64,000 nt of DNA from Knoxdaviesia capensis. Lineage: Eukaryota; Ascomycota; Sordariomycetes; Microascales; Gondwanamycetaceae. The stretch spans positions 434,001 to 498,000 of the forward strand of contig LNGK01000004.1 of assembly GCA_001510575.1 (NCBI GenBank), read 5' to 3'. Each line of letters opens with the position of its first letter. Positions within the stretch are counted from its first letter, which is position 1. Below the pieces are notes generated by a model. It was not told where the DNA came from. It searched no databases and worked only from the letters and a program-made list of their open reading frames with translations. The position numbers and the translations under genes are program-made. Shown here piece by piece: positions 1-10,564 of this stretch.

Positions 1-94
1 ACAAAACACCAAGGTTCGTCGTTCCTGTTCCGTGTCTTGACTTTGTTCGCCCAATATCTCTGACAGTGTTACGTCTTGTTCTCTTTATGTGCAG

Positions 95-1434
95 CGCGCT
101 TCGATTATTTGCGAACTCTCGTTCCTGTCTGCCGTGCTTGCTGTCCGCCTCAACCGTAAACGCCTAGCGGTTGTGCTCGAGAACGAAATTTACCTCTACG
201 ACATCTCCAACATGTCCCTCCTATTCACCATCCCCACCTCTCCGAACCCCGGTGCTATCTGCGCTCTATCACCGTCTTCCGATAACTGCTACCTCGCATA
301 CCCCCTTCCGAAGCCCCGCGAAGATGCGGGTGACAAGCGCCCGGCTCACGCCCCGCCCCTCTCAACCTATGTGCCCCCGACCTCGGGCGAAGTGCTCGTT
401 TTCGACACCATCACTCTCAAGGCCGTTAATGTGGTCGAGGCCCATCGGTCGCCTCTGAGCTGTGTGTCGCTGAACTGCGACGGAACCCTGCTGGCCACCG
501 CCAGCGAGACCGGCACGATTATCCGGGTGTTCTCGGTGCCCCGCGGACAGAAGCTGTACCAGTTCCGTCGTGGTACTTACCCTTCTACTATCTACAGCAT
601 GTCTTTCAACCTCAGCTCGACCCTCCTTTGCGTGTCATCGACCTCCGACACCATCCATATCTTCCGCCTCGGTCCCGCTCAAGGCGCCAGCGGCCAGGCC
701 ATTGCTGCCACCGCCGGCGCCGAGCCCCCCACGTCCCCGCGCACCGACCGCTGGTCCCGGTCGCGGAGTTACGACAGCACTAACGACTCGCCGTCGGGCA
801 GCATGGCGGGCTCACCGGGAAGCGACTTGGCTGATACGCGATCCAGCAGTAGCGGCGCAAACGGCGGCGCTGGCGCGTCATCATCCAACAACAGCAGCAA
901 CCAGCCGGGCCACCGGCGCCAGAGCGGATCGTTTAGCAACATGCTCCGCCGATCGTCGCAGATCATGGGTCGCAGCGTGGCGGGCGTGGTTGGGTCGTAT
1001 CTGCCGCAGACCGTGACGGAGATGTGGGAGCCAACGCGCGACTTTGCGTTCATCAAGATTCCCAAGTCGGCGGCGAGCGGGGGCGGCCGTGGCGGGGCAT
1101 TGGGCGGCGGAGGTGGTGGGGTGGGCGGCTCGGGGATGGCGGGCGGCGGGGCCGGTGGGGCCATGGGCAGCGGGCCGCTCCGCAGTGTTGTGGCGATGAG
1201 CAGCACGAGTCCGCAGGTGATGGTGGTGACTAGCGACGGAGAGTTCTACCTGTTCCACATTGATATGGTCAGTGGCGGGGAGGGATGTCTCCTGAAGCAG
1301 TACTCGTAAGTTCTCCCGTCCTCTTTGTGCTCTTCACATTACGTGGCTAACCCTTGTTGTGTTTTTTTTTCTGCTTCGTATCTAGCGTGCTTGATGGGAA
1401 CGATAAGATGGATTCCTCGTCGTACGGCGCGTAG
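95..1434 (+). CDS. atg18: Atg18, PROPPIN WD-repeat autophagy protein (5' part missing)
   Basis: Atg18 is a seven-bladed beta-propeller that binds PI3P and PI(3,5)P2 on the pre-autophagosomal structure and vacuole, working with Atg2 in autophagy and vacuole homeostasis. The window opens inside an intron: a TGTGCAG acceptor ends at 94, exon 95-1305 follows, intron 1306-1385 (GTAAG..CTAG), last exon 1386-1434. The join restores frame and gives a C-terminus ending in SSSYGA. About 419 residues are visible; roughly the first blade is missing. Family marks are the ICELSFLSAVLAVRLN start of blade 2, blade motifs such as EAHRSPLSC and ATASETGTIIRVFSVP, and the diagnostic phosphoinositide-binding FRRG at 563-574. 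After blade 6 comes a long Ser-rich loop with the membrane-inserting segment (SYLPQTVTEMWEP). A very Gly-rich insert (visible residues about 329-361) then precedes blade 7 (VVAMSSTSPQVMVVTSDGEF). The Gly insert looks unusually long. The FRRG context separates it from generic WD40 proteins. Confidence 0.93.
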
Positions 1435-1688
1435 ATCATCGTCGATGCCACGCAGTAACACTCACTCATCCCTCTAGTGCACCCGTTAGCCTCGATTGTT
1501 TTCATCGGCCATGTACACGGAGGTGTTCACACGCCCGAGCGGAACACGCCACGATACCTTCTCTCCACCCACCCTCTTGCCTTTCTTTCTCTGTCAATAT
1601 TTCTTGTCCAGTCTGACATACCATACATGCACTGTCCACTCTGTCTTGTCCTTGCATTCTTTTTAAACTCACTCATTCATCCCCCCCC

Positions 1689-1708
1689 NNNNNNNNNNNN
1701 NNNNNNNN
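1689..1708. other. Assembly gap (20 N) inside a poly-C run
   Basis: Twenty N flanked by eight C on the left and four C on the right. The gap therefore lies in a homopolymer that probably could not be sequenced through, and its real length is unknown. It falls in the 3' flank of atg18 and does not affect a coding exon. Confidence 0.98.
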
Positions 1709-2603
1709 CCCCTCTTGTCTGTTTTTTCTCTAATATCTCATGCTTGCTCCGTTTGCCACTTTTTTTTTATTCTCTCCTTCACAGTTCGGCGTCCCGGCTG
1801 CTTGTTCTCGTGTTTTCCTTTTGTGCTTCCCAGTCAAATTTCTTCCTCCCACCACGCCTCTCTTCACGCCTCTCCTCTGGATTCAACTGTTTATTTTTTT
1901 GTTCCTTTTATTTCTCTCTTTTTGTTGCTAGGTCATGAGCTTACAGAATCAAAGTATGGGGCGGTGAAGGGGGTTTCCTGGTCTCAGTTCATGTCTAATC
2001 CATCGTCTTTCTTTTTTTTCTTTTTTTGGTAACTCTTCGTTGATGGTTGAACAGTGCTGTCGTATCAAAGAAATTACGAATGTCCGAGCTGTTGACATGC
2101 CCTTGTGTTTGGTATCATAACACGTTACGAAGCAGAGAGTAGATTCATCCCTCGTACACGTATATTTTTCAATCTGGTTGGGAGACGTACTGTACCGGTT
2201 GTCGATGTGTATGAAAGCAGTATCCAAGAAATGCACGGCAAAAAAACCCCCCCCCCATCATCCGTCGTTAAGAGGTTTCCGACAATCGCCAGAAAGAGAA
2301 CAAGAATGAAGAAGAGAAAAACAAGAAGCTGTCGTAAGATCCAAGAAAGGTCAACCAAACAAATAGAAACGCACAGAAAAAAATTACAGATCAAACAGAT
2401 TGACAACTCTCGATGGTTGGCTCATTGGCCGAGTAAAAGAAACAGGTATCGCGAACAAGCAGATGATTTTGTAGGTGGATTCGCAGACAGAAGGAAAATC
2501 AAGACAAAGAAAAGAAGGAAAGGAAAACGGAGCTTTAGTCGTATCATAATCATCAAGAAAAAAAAAACTGCCTCGTAAAAAGAAAAAAGAAGCCGGTATC
2601 ATT

Positions 2604-2625
2604 CCATCCCATCCCATCCCATCCC
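2604..2625 (-). repeat. CCCAT tandem repeat, candidate G-quadruplex on minus strand
   Basis: Four CCC runs at 2608-2610, 2613-2615, 2618-2620 and 2623-2625, separated by AT. The minus strand therefore has four GGG runs with two-base loops, an ideal G-quadruplex pattern. It lies about 210 bp beyond the pps1 stop codon on the pps1 sense strand, so it could be within the 3' UTR of that mRNA. Confidence 0.75.
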
Positions 2626-2836
2626 AAAAATTGCGGCAAAACAACTAAAAGCAGAAAGAAGTGGTGTCCGGAAAGAATCTCACCCCTGAGGTACAAATAA
2701 CAACCCAGACTAGAGAAAAGAAGCGTACAATTGTACTCAGAGGTGGACGATGAAATGAGCTTGAGAATGGGAATGTGATTGCTCAAATCCATAAGACAAT
2801 TGAGTGAAGGGGTCAAGAAGATTATGGTGATTGATA

Positions 2837-5002
2837 TCACCGATTTGCATAAGGTCGGTTCATAAGGGCAACCTCGCGAGCAATCTCGCCCCATTCAAGC
2901 TCACGCTTGATATCGGAGAGACCACGACGGTGTTGGATAGTCTCTTCCCACTTGAGGAGCTCGTAGGCAAAACGCAGATGCGGCTGGATAATCACATTCA
3001 GCCTCCGGGCCCGCACAAAACAGTACGCTCGGGGGAACGACAGTCCCAGGCTCTGCATCACCTCGGCAATGCAAATAGTTGCGCTGCGGGAGACTCCCAC
3101 ACGGCAGTGAACAAGGGTTGCGGTTCCCTTCCGACGGCCACGTTCTAGGAGCAGTTGATGTTAGTGGGATAAGAACGAAGATATAAGCTGCATGAATAGG
3201 AAAACCTTACCAATGAACTCAAGACACCGGTCAAACTCATCGCTCAGGGGATCAATGCCGTTGTCCTGCACTCCGTGGACAATGCAAATGTTCTCCGCTC
3301 CCCAACTCTCTTCCTCGCCATCCCGCCACATAGAAAGTTCGCCGACGCTCAGAATCTGAGTGATACCAAGAGCCCGGAGAAGGCCAGGGTTGTTCGCATG
3401 GCCCAGGTTTCCTAGGTACATGTAGTCCAGGATCCGGCTTGGGAACGAGCCATCGATATAGGGAAACCAGGCAGGCTCCTGGCGGACAAGGTCGCTAATG
3501 GCAAGGGGGTTCTTGTTGGCGGAAAGCGGAGATTCGCGGACAAGGCGGGGGCCTATGGTCTTGAGGAAGGCAACATCGGAAGGGTAGGCGAAGAAGTTTC
3601 TCTTCTTATCGCGGTGGAGAGACAGCCAGGCATCGGGGATAGGGCGGCCGGTACTGTAGCAGAAGTAAGCGATACAGAGCAAAGTAGACTCGGTATAGCC
3701 GTCGGCACAGTGGATGAGGATCTTGCGCTGGGATGAAGGTGGCTGGGTGTCGGGAGAAATAGTGGTATCCTCGGTGCCGTCTTCATCAGTCATATCGGCG
3801 TCACCATCATCATCGAATCCGGAGGTCGGGACCACAGGGGAAGTGCCATGGGCAATGTGGTGAATCCACTTGCAGGTGTCGATAATATCGTTGGCCTCTG
3901 ACTGGGACCAGGCGGGAGGGAGAATGCTTCCCGAAGATGGAAAGTCGATGGCATACTTTCGCTTCGGGAATTCGTGGCGAAGCTCGGCAATCTTCTTCAG
4001 AGTGGCCGGGTTAAGAGCACCGGTATCGCAGCACTCGATAAGAAGATCGAATTGGGCCTCAGCATTGCTTCCGGGGTGGGGGGTTGGGCCCATCCAAACA
4101 TTGTGGGAGATTTCGGATTCCTTGGTCATATAGTACATGTCCTGGCGTTCTTGGTAGAGGAAGTCAAACACATTGCCAGTCAGATTTCCGGTCGAGTCGA
4201 CAGCCACAATCTCGCAGTGGTTGTGTTCAAATTCGGAAAACGGAGAAACGCAGACAAAGACATTAAACTCGGGCACCGAAACACCATGACCGGTGTGCAT
4301 CTCTCTCCAACGGATCTGGGCCTGGGAAACATCCCAGGCGGTCTTCATGGTCGACAGCTCGTCTTCACCGTAAACAATGATGTCCGACATCATGGCAATC
4401 TTGGCCGGCTGGATATGGAAGTTTCTGACGGAGAAACCATCGCGAGGGTCGGCATCGATAAACTCAGACACTGTTCCAGTAGAAAGAAATTCTTGGGGGG
4501 CAATGGCGCCCTTGAGACGCGAGTTTGATAGTTCTCCATCGGCCTTGACCACGGTGATGCCACGCAAGCACATAGGGACCTTCTTATACTGTCTGCGATG
4601 GGGCATAAAGAATGATCGCTGAAGAGTGTTGTTGGGGTGAAGACCATGCAGCCATGGAAACACCTGCGACGGGTCTGGGAGTGGCTGCCTCGAAATGTAG
4701 TCGACGGCGTCGGCGACGGTGGCTGAACTGATGTGATACACGGTCATAGGGCCGGACTTGACAGATACGAACTTTTCGGGGGGGTAAAGGATAGAAGCAC
4801 TCTCAAATGGGTTCAGAGAGTTCGGGGTTCCCGGAGTGGACGAGGTAGAAGAATCACTGGGAGAGGCGGGAACGGACTCTTGACCAAGAGGAGGCGGCGT
4901 AACCGATGAAGCTAAGGTGCTCATATCATCACGAGAAAGAGAGTCGATGGTGGAAGGAGAAGACGGCTCAACAGGCCGTGACATGGAGATTGTGGCCATC
5001 AT
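2837..5002 (-). CDS. pps1: Pps1-like dual-specificity protein phosphatase
   Basis: Two exons: 5002-3211 and 3144-2837, with a 66-nt intron 3145-3210 (GTAAG..CTAG); product 699 aa. The intron splits the catalytic domain. Joined, the C-terminal domain carries HCRVGVSRS (3083-3109; C611, R617), the C-x5-R signature of Cys-dependent dual-specificity phosphatases. It is followed by the typical ATICIAEVM helix and NVIIQPHLRFAYELLKWE. Yeast Pps1 is a large phosphatase of this type tied to S-phase/cell-cycle control, and the overall layout matches. The N-terminus (about 1-70) is a Ser/Pro/Thr-rich disordered leader. A second, N-terminal phosphatase-like domain has HCADGYTES (3686-3712; C432), in which the essential Arg is Glu (E438), so it is probably a non-catalytic pseudophosphatase. 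An acidic segment (about 395-420) precedes it. The start is the first of two adjacent ATGs; an upstream TTG frame extends to 5047, but a CTTTTCAAGAACAG acceptor-like sequence there suggests a spliced 5' UTR. Confidence 0.9.
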
Positions 5003-8000
5003 TATGGATAGAGGGTCTGTTCTTGAAAAGACAGAAAGGGAAGTCAACTAAAGAACTCAATTCCTCCAACAAATGATGGCAGGTGTTAAGCAAGAATGCA
5101 GCTGCAGCATAAGCCACAAACCTGCAGCGGCCTGATCGGGATTGGAAGTGTTTAAGGCGCTTGGAGTTGGGTTGCACCAGGCGACTTGGACATGCGAAAG
5201 TGGATGTGGATATGGTTCATTGACGGCCCGGTGGAGTAGTCAATATGCTGGCGATGATGAGTGATTGCTGTGGTTTTAAGCGCCTGATGACTGACGGGAA
5301 AGAAAGGAAGGAAAGATGCAGGCGACACAGAAGAGAGGCTTTTGATAAGCCAAACCTCTCGATAATGAACTACAACCGGAAGAAGAATTGCACATTGAGA
5401 GTCAGGATGATATCCAGTCGGTGATGGGATTTTGGGGGGGTGATTGGAATTGCACCAGGCGTGGGGGGAAGAGAATGATAGGAAGAAAGCCAGAGAGGAC
5501 GAGGTGGTGGTCACAAGCCGCCCAGCCCGTTGATGTTTTGATATGCAGAGCTGTCCACAGACCGCGAATGGTGGCAAGAATCAAGTTGAGCTCAGAGACG
5601 TAGATGTAAGTAAATAAAACTTACCGACCGGAATTACAAGTGATCAGATGAGAAATCAGTCACAGCCGAAAAGACCGACAACGAAACGATTGAAGCGCGG
5701 AATTGAATCCAGGAGGAGATGAGGAGGGAAGAGGAAGAGAAAAGGCCAGAAGAGAGAAAAGAGTGAAGAGGAGAAAAGATAAGTGAGAAGAGAATGAGGA
5801 ATGAGTGCGTGTGGTGTGAGAGAGACAAGATAAGAGAGCTGAAATGGTAAGATTTGGGGGAGGTATGCATACTCAGGCAAGGGTAGGAAAGGTTGCGATA
5901 TCAAACGATTCCTTTGTCTGCCTTAAGGAAAATAGAAAAAAAGAGATCAAGATAAAGAGATGTAAGTCACTATTAGAAAACAAGATGATGAATATGCTTT
6001 ATTATTGAAGAAATATAGTATCTCCTGATGACATCTGTCTGATGTGGGCTTATAGGTAGAGAGAGCAGCAGATCAGGTGGAACGAGATAGACAGAGAGAT
6101 GGAGATCCGTCAGAGTGGATGTTGGTACCTCACATGTACTCCACAGCGACAATTTGAGCTCTAGGGAGAAAGCTTGGAGATAAAAAAAGATAAAAAGACG
6201 GAGAGCGAGATGGAGAAGGGAAAAGAGAGACGAGAGGATGAAACAACTCGAAAAAGGTGGTGAGAATGGGAAAAGAGAGAGAGATCAAGAGGGGTTTACT
6301 GTTTCATTTTATTGTGGCAGTTACGACGACTCTATGGCTCCTTCCTGCCCAGTACCAGCCAATACATATTCGCTCGTCCCCCCATTTTCTCTCTCACACT
6401 CTTTCGCCTTTTCTCTCTCTCTCTCCCCAATTCCACCTCGCTTCCTCTCATTCTTCCTCGATGTCGCATTCCCTGGTTCTGCGTTGTTTTGGCGCCGGCC
6501 ACTAACCTAAGCCCAAACCCCCAAACCAACCCAACCGCCCGTTAGCCAAGCGGGGGAAGTGAGCAAAGCCAGACACGGAGGCGACAAAAGAACAGGACCT
6601 GGAACGCTCTGTACCTCCGAAGTACCCGGCCGCCAGCCACTCACAGCGCGCGTTGAGACCCTCCGGCAGTGCAGGCCGCTGTGGGGGAAAGTCGAAGGGA
6701 TCAAAGTCGCGGGTACACTGACGAGCCGTGGCAGTGTGCGTGGAAACCCACGTTATCACAAGTGCCCGGTACTTGCGAAGGCGACGGCGTTGCAACAGAT
6801 CCACTGCTTTACGTTGGGCGGCTAAGCCTAATCCAGCCGGACAGCGCCAAATGGAGACTGGATGGTGACAATCTGACAGGAGTCGTGTTTCTGCTACCAC
6901 GTATGGAATGGAAGACACGAGCACAAGAGAGATGCACTCATAAGTATGTAGGGGAACACGATGGAAAGAAGAAGCTTGGGCAGAGACAACTCACTCACAT
7001 CCAGAGTGATAGAGATCAGCGATATCCCCAATATGCCGTGCAGAGACATGCGATACGGAGGAAGTAGCTTGCGACAACCTCAGTGATTCAAAGCTGTCAA
7101 CCCACTTATACGCAGCGATAAGACTTCCAACGACTGCGGGGGGGAAGAGGGGGAACAGTCTCGCCCCCGTTCTGCGCTTGTCACTCCCTGATCCTCCCAA
7201 AAGCTCTTATCGAGAGACAAACGACAAGGTTCTTGGGGCGACAAGTTTGTTTTTTAGTGCGCAGTTCCCCAGTTAAAAAAGGGTCAGGATTCCTTCGCAG
7301 ACGACACCAGCGTTATTGGGGGTTCGGCTAGTGGAGGAACGCGCACGTACATTCAGTCAGGCGAGACAAGGCCCTGAATTGGAGAGAAACATTCCGATAT
7401 GACCTGACAGATCCGCCCTAAATGTCACAATCAGAGGGAACGAAGAAACAGGTGAACACGAACAGATGAGGGGAGGGGCTCTTTATTAGTTCTTATTTTC
7501 TTCTCTCTAGTAAGTGGTGAAAATCTCCGATCGTCAAAGGTGCCGTCCCGTATCATCATCACTGACAAGGTTGGCCGTCGATGCGGTGCCATCACGGGTC
7601 CCGATATCGGCGACATCATCGATGGCATATCTATGACGTTCCAACATCTCTATACGAAGTCCAGACTGTCTAGTCCATACAAGGGTCCATTTAAGGAGAG
7701 AGAGAGAGGAAAAAAGCTTCCTCGGAGGCTCAATGTTCAAACAACTCCCAGACATGTTTTATATCATTTCGTCCAGTAAGAGAGGCAGCAAAAAATCAGG
7801 AAGCCAACTCTGTGACAACTTTTGTTCCGTGCGTAGTAGCGCCAGTCTTGATTCTGACGAATCCCAACGCTGTGCTGTAGATTCTTCCGATGAATCAAGT
7901 AACTGCAGATCTACCCGTGCGTCGTGAGCAACATCGAACTGATTGAATTGGGTGGAAAGAATCTCATCGGGTGCCAGTGGCAAACCCAATCGAAACAAGC

Positions 8001-10564
8001 GGCCCATGACCCCTAGAGGACTGACAGATCAGTAGTATCATGTTGAAAGATGGGTCGTTGCAGCTTTCTAGCACAAGCTCATAGTAGCAGGTGAAGTCTC
8101 AGATATGACTATCTGCCCAAAAAGAAGGCTGAGCACATCATAGAGACAGAAGTGGTTAGCCAGCCTCATATATTCGCTGGCTAGCTGCTGTCGAGCCTTT
8201 TCCTCAAGGCCCTGTTGACGATCAAGAGATAATAGCAGGAAGATAGACGCCTATATTCGCGTAATATCATGCTCATGTGCGGCTCTCGGCACCTCGCGGG
8301 CAAGCTCCCGCCGAACTGTCACCTAGCCAGCCGGCGGGAGCCATGAAGATCGATTTGAGGCTGGAAGCGGCGCGATGCCTCGAGTAGGAAATCGAACAAG
8401 TTCGCCGGGCGGATCTGGTGAGCGGTTCACGGCTTGATGCAAGTCGTGATCTTCAGAAGCCATTGTGATGCGGGCGGGCCCAGTCAAAAGATATTGAAGG
8501 AAAATATTAGGGTGTAGGGTTATGCAGATGCACGTCGCAAGATATAAATCCCATAGCAACCTAATCATACAGGATCCAAGGAGTCGTCCTCGTTTTCGCG
8601 CTAATCGCATACACTACAGACTGATACATGCAGGTAGCAACATAATCGGAAGGTATTACTGCCGGGCCGAAACAGTAAAAACCTTCCGATTGAGAAAGCA
8701 CACAGTCAGAGCCATCTTCGCGGATGGGCAATAATCGTGATATGCGATATCGGGACTCCAACGAGCGGGAAGGTTGTTCACCAATGCGGCGATCTGGCCC
8801 AGAAAGGATGGTTTTTCATATGCGTGCGTGTATCGATCGAGATAAAACCGGTAGGACAGTATTATATGCCTGCCTTACTACCACAGCACACTACAGTACA
8901 TCCATCCCTCCGTCTGTCTCTTCCTTGACGATCTCCAACTCCCATATACCTGCAGACCTAAATCCATCCTTACCTGAGCTTGACTATCTGTTCACAAAAG
9001 ATAAAAGGCTATCTGTCCTCGTATAATCAACGAACTCTCGCGCCGCGTGTCGCTTCCAGGCAACAAAGACTAAAGCGCCCCATGATTCTATCTTATTCGA
9101 GGTCATCATGTGAACGTCATCGCTTCATTGGTCCATCCGACTACCAAAAAAAAAAAAAAGAGTCAATGTGGAACTGGTCGCGTGTCATCATACATTCCTC
9201 AGTCCGTGTTTTCTTTCTCCTCTGACTCGTCCCTCCCAACTGTGAGACACATATTGACTAGTCAACGCGTTCCTCAGTCTTCATATCGGTTTATAACAGA
9301 GGCTTTCAAATGTTCCTGGCCTCTTCTATGCCAACTCAGCTCGATCTTCAAGCTCGCTTCCGCACAGATCCAAGATAAAACTTATTTATGGGGCCGTCCA
9401 TTTTTCCCTCTTCAGCACATGTCAGTTTCTCACTTAAGTAAATAAAGGAAAATAGGTTCATCCCAGCCCTAAGCTATGAGATCTTCCCTTTGAAACCCCC
9501 TCTTCAGAACCTACCACCACACCAGAAAAAAAAATCACAGACACGACCCCAGTCAGCCCACCTTTTCCCATGCTCTTTTTTCTGTGAACCAGTTGAAGCT
9601 CTTGTTCACTATCACATGCTCGAGATCGATCCCAATCAGGAATGACGAAGTGACGCTCAGGGTCCCTCCCTTCTTCGTTAAAAGAAGCATCCGAAAAGAA
9701 AAGGGAAAAAAAAGGGAAAAAAAAGAAGAAAAAACCCCCAACCATATAAAGTAACCCCCCAAAAGCGAACCGCGAAATGTGTTCACTTCAGCCACATGCC
9801 ATCGCTATCGATTCATTTTAGTTAGTTGATGTATGTGCTCGTGTACCTATGTAAAGTTGACGTTATCAACCATAACAGTTACAACTCCAAAAACTACGCC
9901 GCCTGACGCCGAACTTGTGTCTCTCTAACTCATCTAGTTCTTTCTACGTGTCTTTCTCCACTTGCGCACACAAGAAGTGTTCGGGTTGCTCCTTCATTCC
10001 CCTGGCTCGAAGTTGCTCCTTCCTCTTTCTTCCTTGAAAATCCCTCCTCCTCTTCCTTTTACTCTTTTTTTTTCCTTCGGTTGAAGCAGACCAAGGAAAG
10101 AACTCTGAAGATGCTTCCTTCCCGTCCTCCCAGCCCGGTCTTATGTCATCTTGTCCGATAACCGATTCTCGTGATCTTCCGGCCTCTTGTTCCGATTTCG
10201 TCGCTTCCGAGTGCCCCTGGTCCGTTCCCGGTCAATCGCGGTTGCCCCTCGTCACCGCCTGAGTCTTGTGAAGGGAAAAGAAAAGTCTTTCGATCCCGTC
10301 TCTCATTCCTGGTCTCTGTCTCTTTCTGTCTTCATCCTCTCTCTCTCTCTCTCTCATCCTATTCATGGCCAAAGCATGTCTCTTTCATTTTCTCTCTTCT
10401 CTATGAATCTATGTCTTGATAGCCTGTCGATATGTCTCTGTCAAAATCAAAATCTGTTTAAGCCCCTCTATTCACCGCCTGCTTTCCCGTCTTGACTTGG
10501 AAAAGAAAATCTTCGAAGATTTGCAATCAGGACAGCTTCCTCCACAACTCCTCCATAGTTCGCT
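5003..10564. other. 5.5 kb divergent intergenic region (pps1 / DDHD gene)
   Basis: No gene recognised. 5003-5630 probably includes the pps1 leader: a donor-like GTAAGT read on the minus strand at 5624 and acceptor-like sites near 5014 and 5124 hint at a 5' UTR intron. 5640-5870 is strongly pyrimidine-rich on the minus strand, typical of a fungal core promoter upstream of pps1. 6380-6470 and 9990-10400 are pyrimidine-rich on the plus strand; the latter is the likely core promoter/leader of the DDHD gene. A 17-codon upstream reading frame (10111-10161) lies in that leader. 6480-9980 has mixed composition with no ORF showing domain-like sequence. A homopurine tract sits at 9690-9735. Confidence 0.65.

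Larger units (their letters stand above)
1435..2836. other. Intergenic: facing 3' ends of atg18 and pps1
   Basis: No gene seen. The atg18 side is pyrimidine-rich (T/CT tracts 1560-2035), as expected of a 3' UTR and downstream flank. It is interrupted by a 20-base N gap at 1689-1708 within poly-C. The pps1 side is purine-rich on the plus strand (2270-2590), i.e. pyrimidine-rich in the sense of the minus-strand gene. ORFs here are low-complexity Lys/Ser/Phe-rich products of these tracts. Confidence 0.7.
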
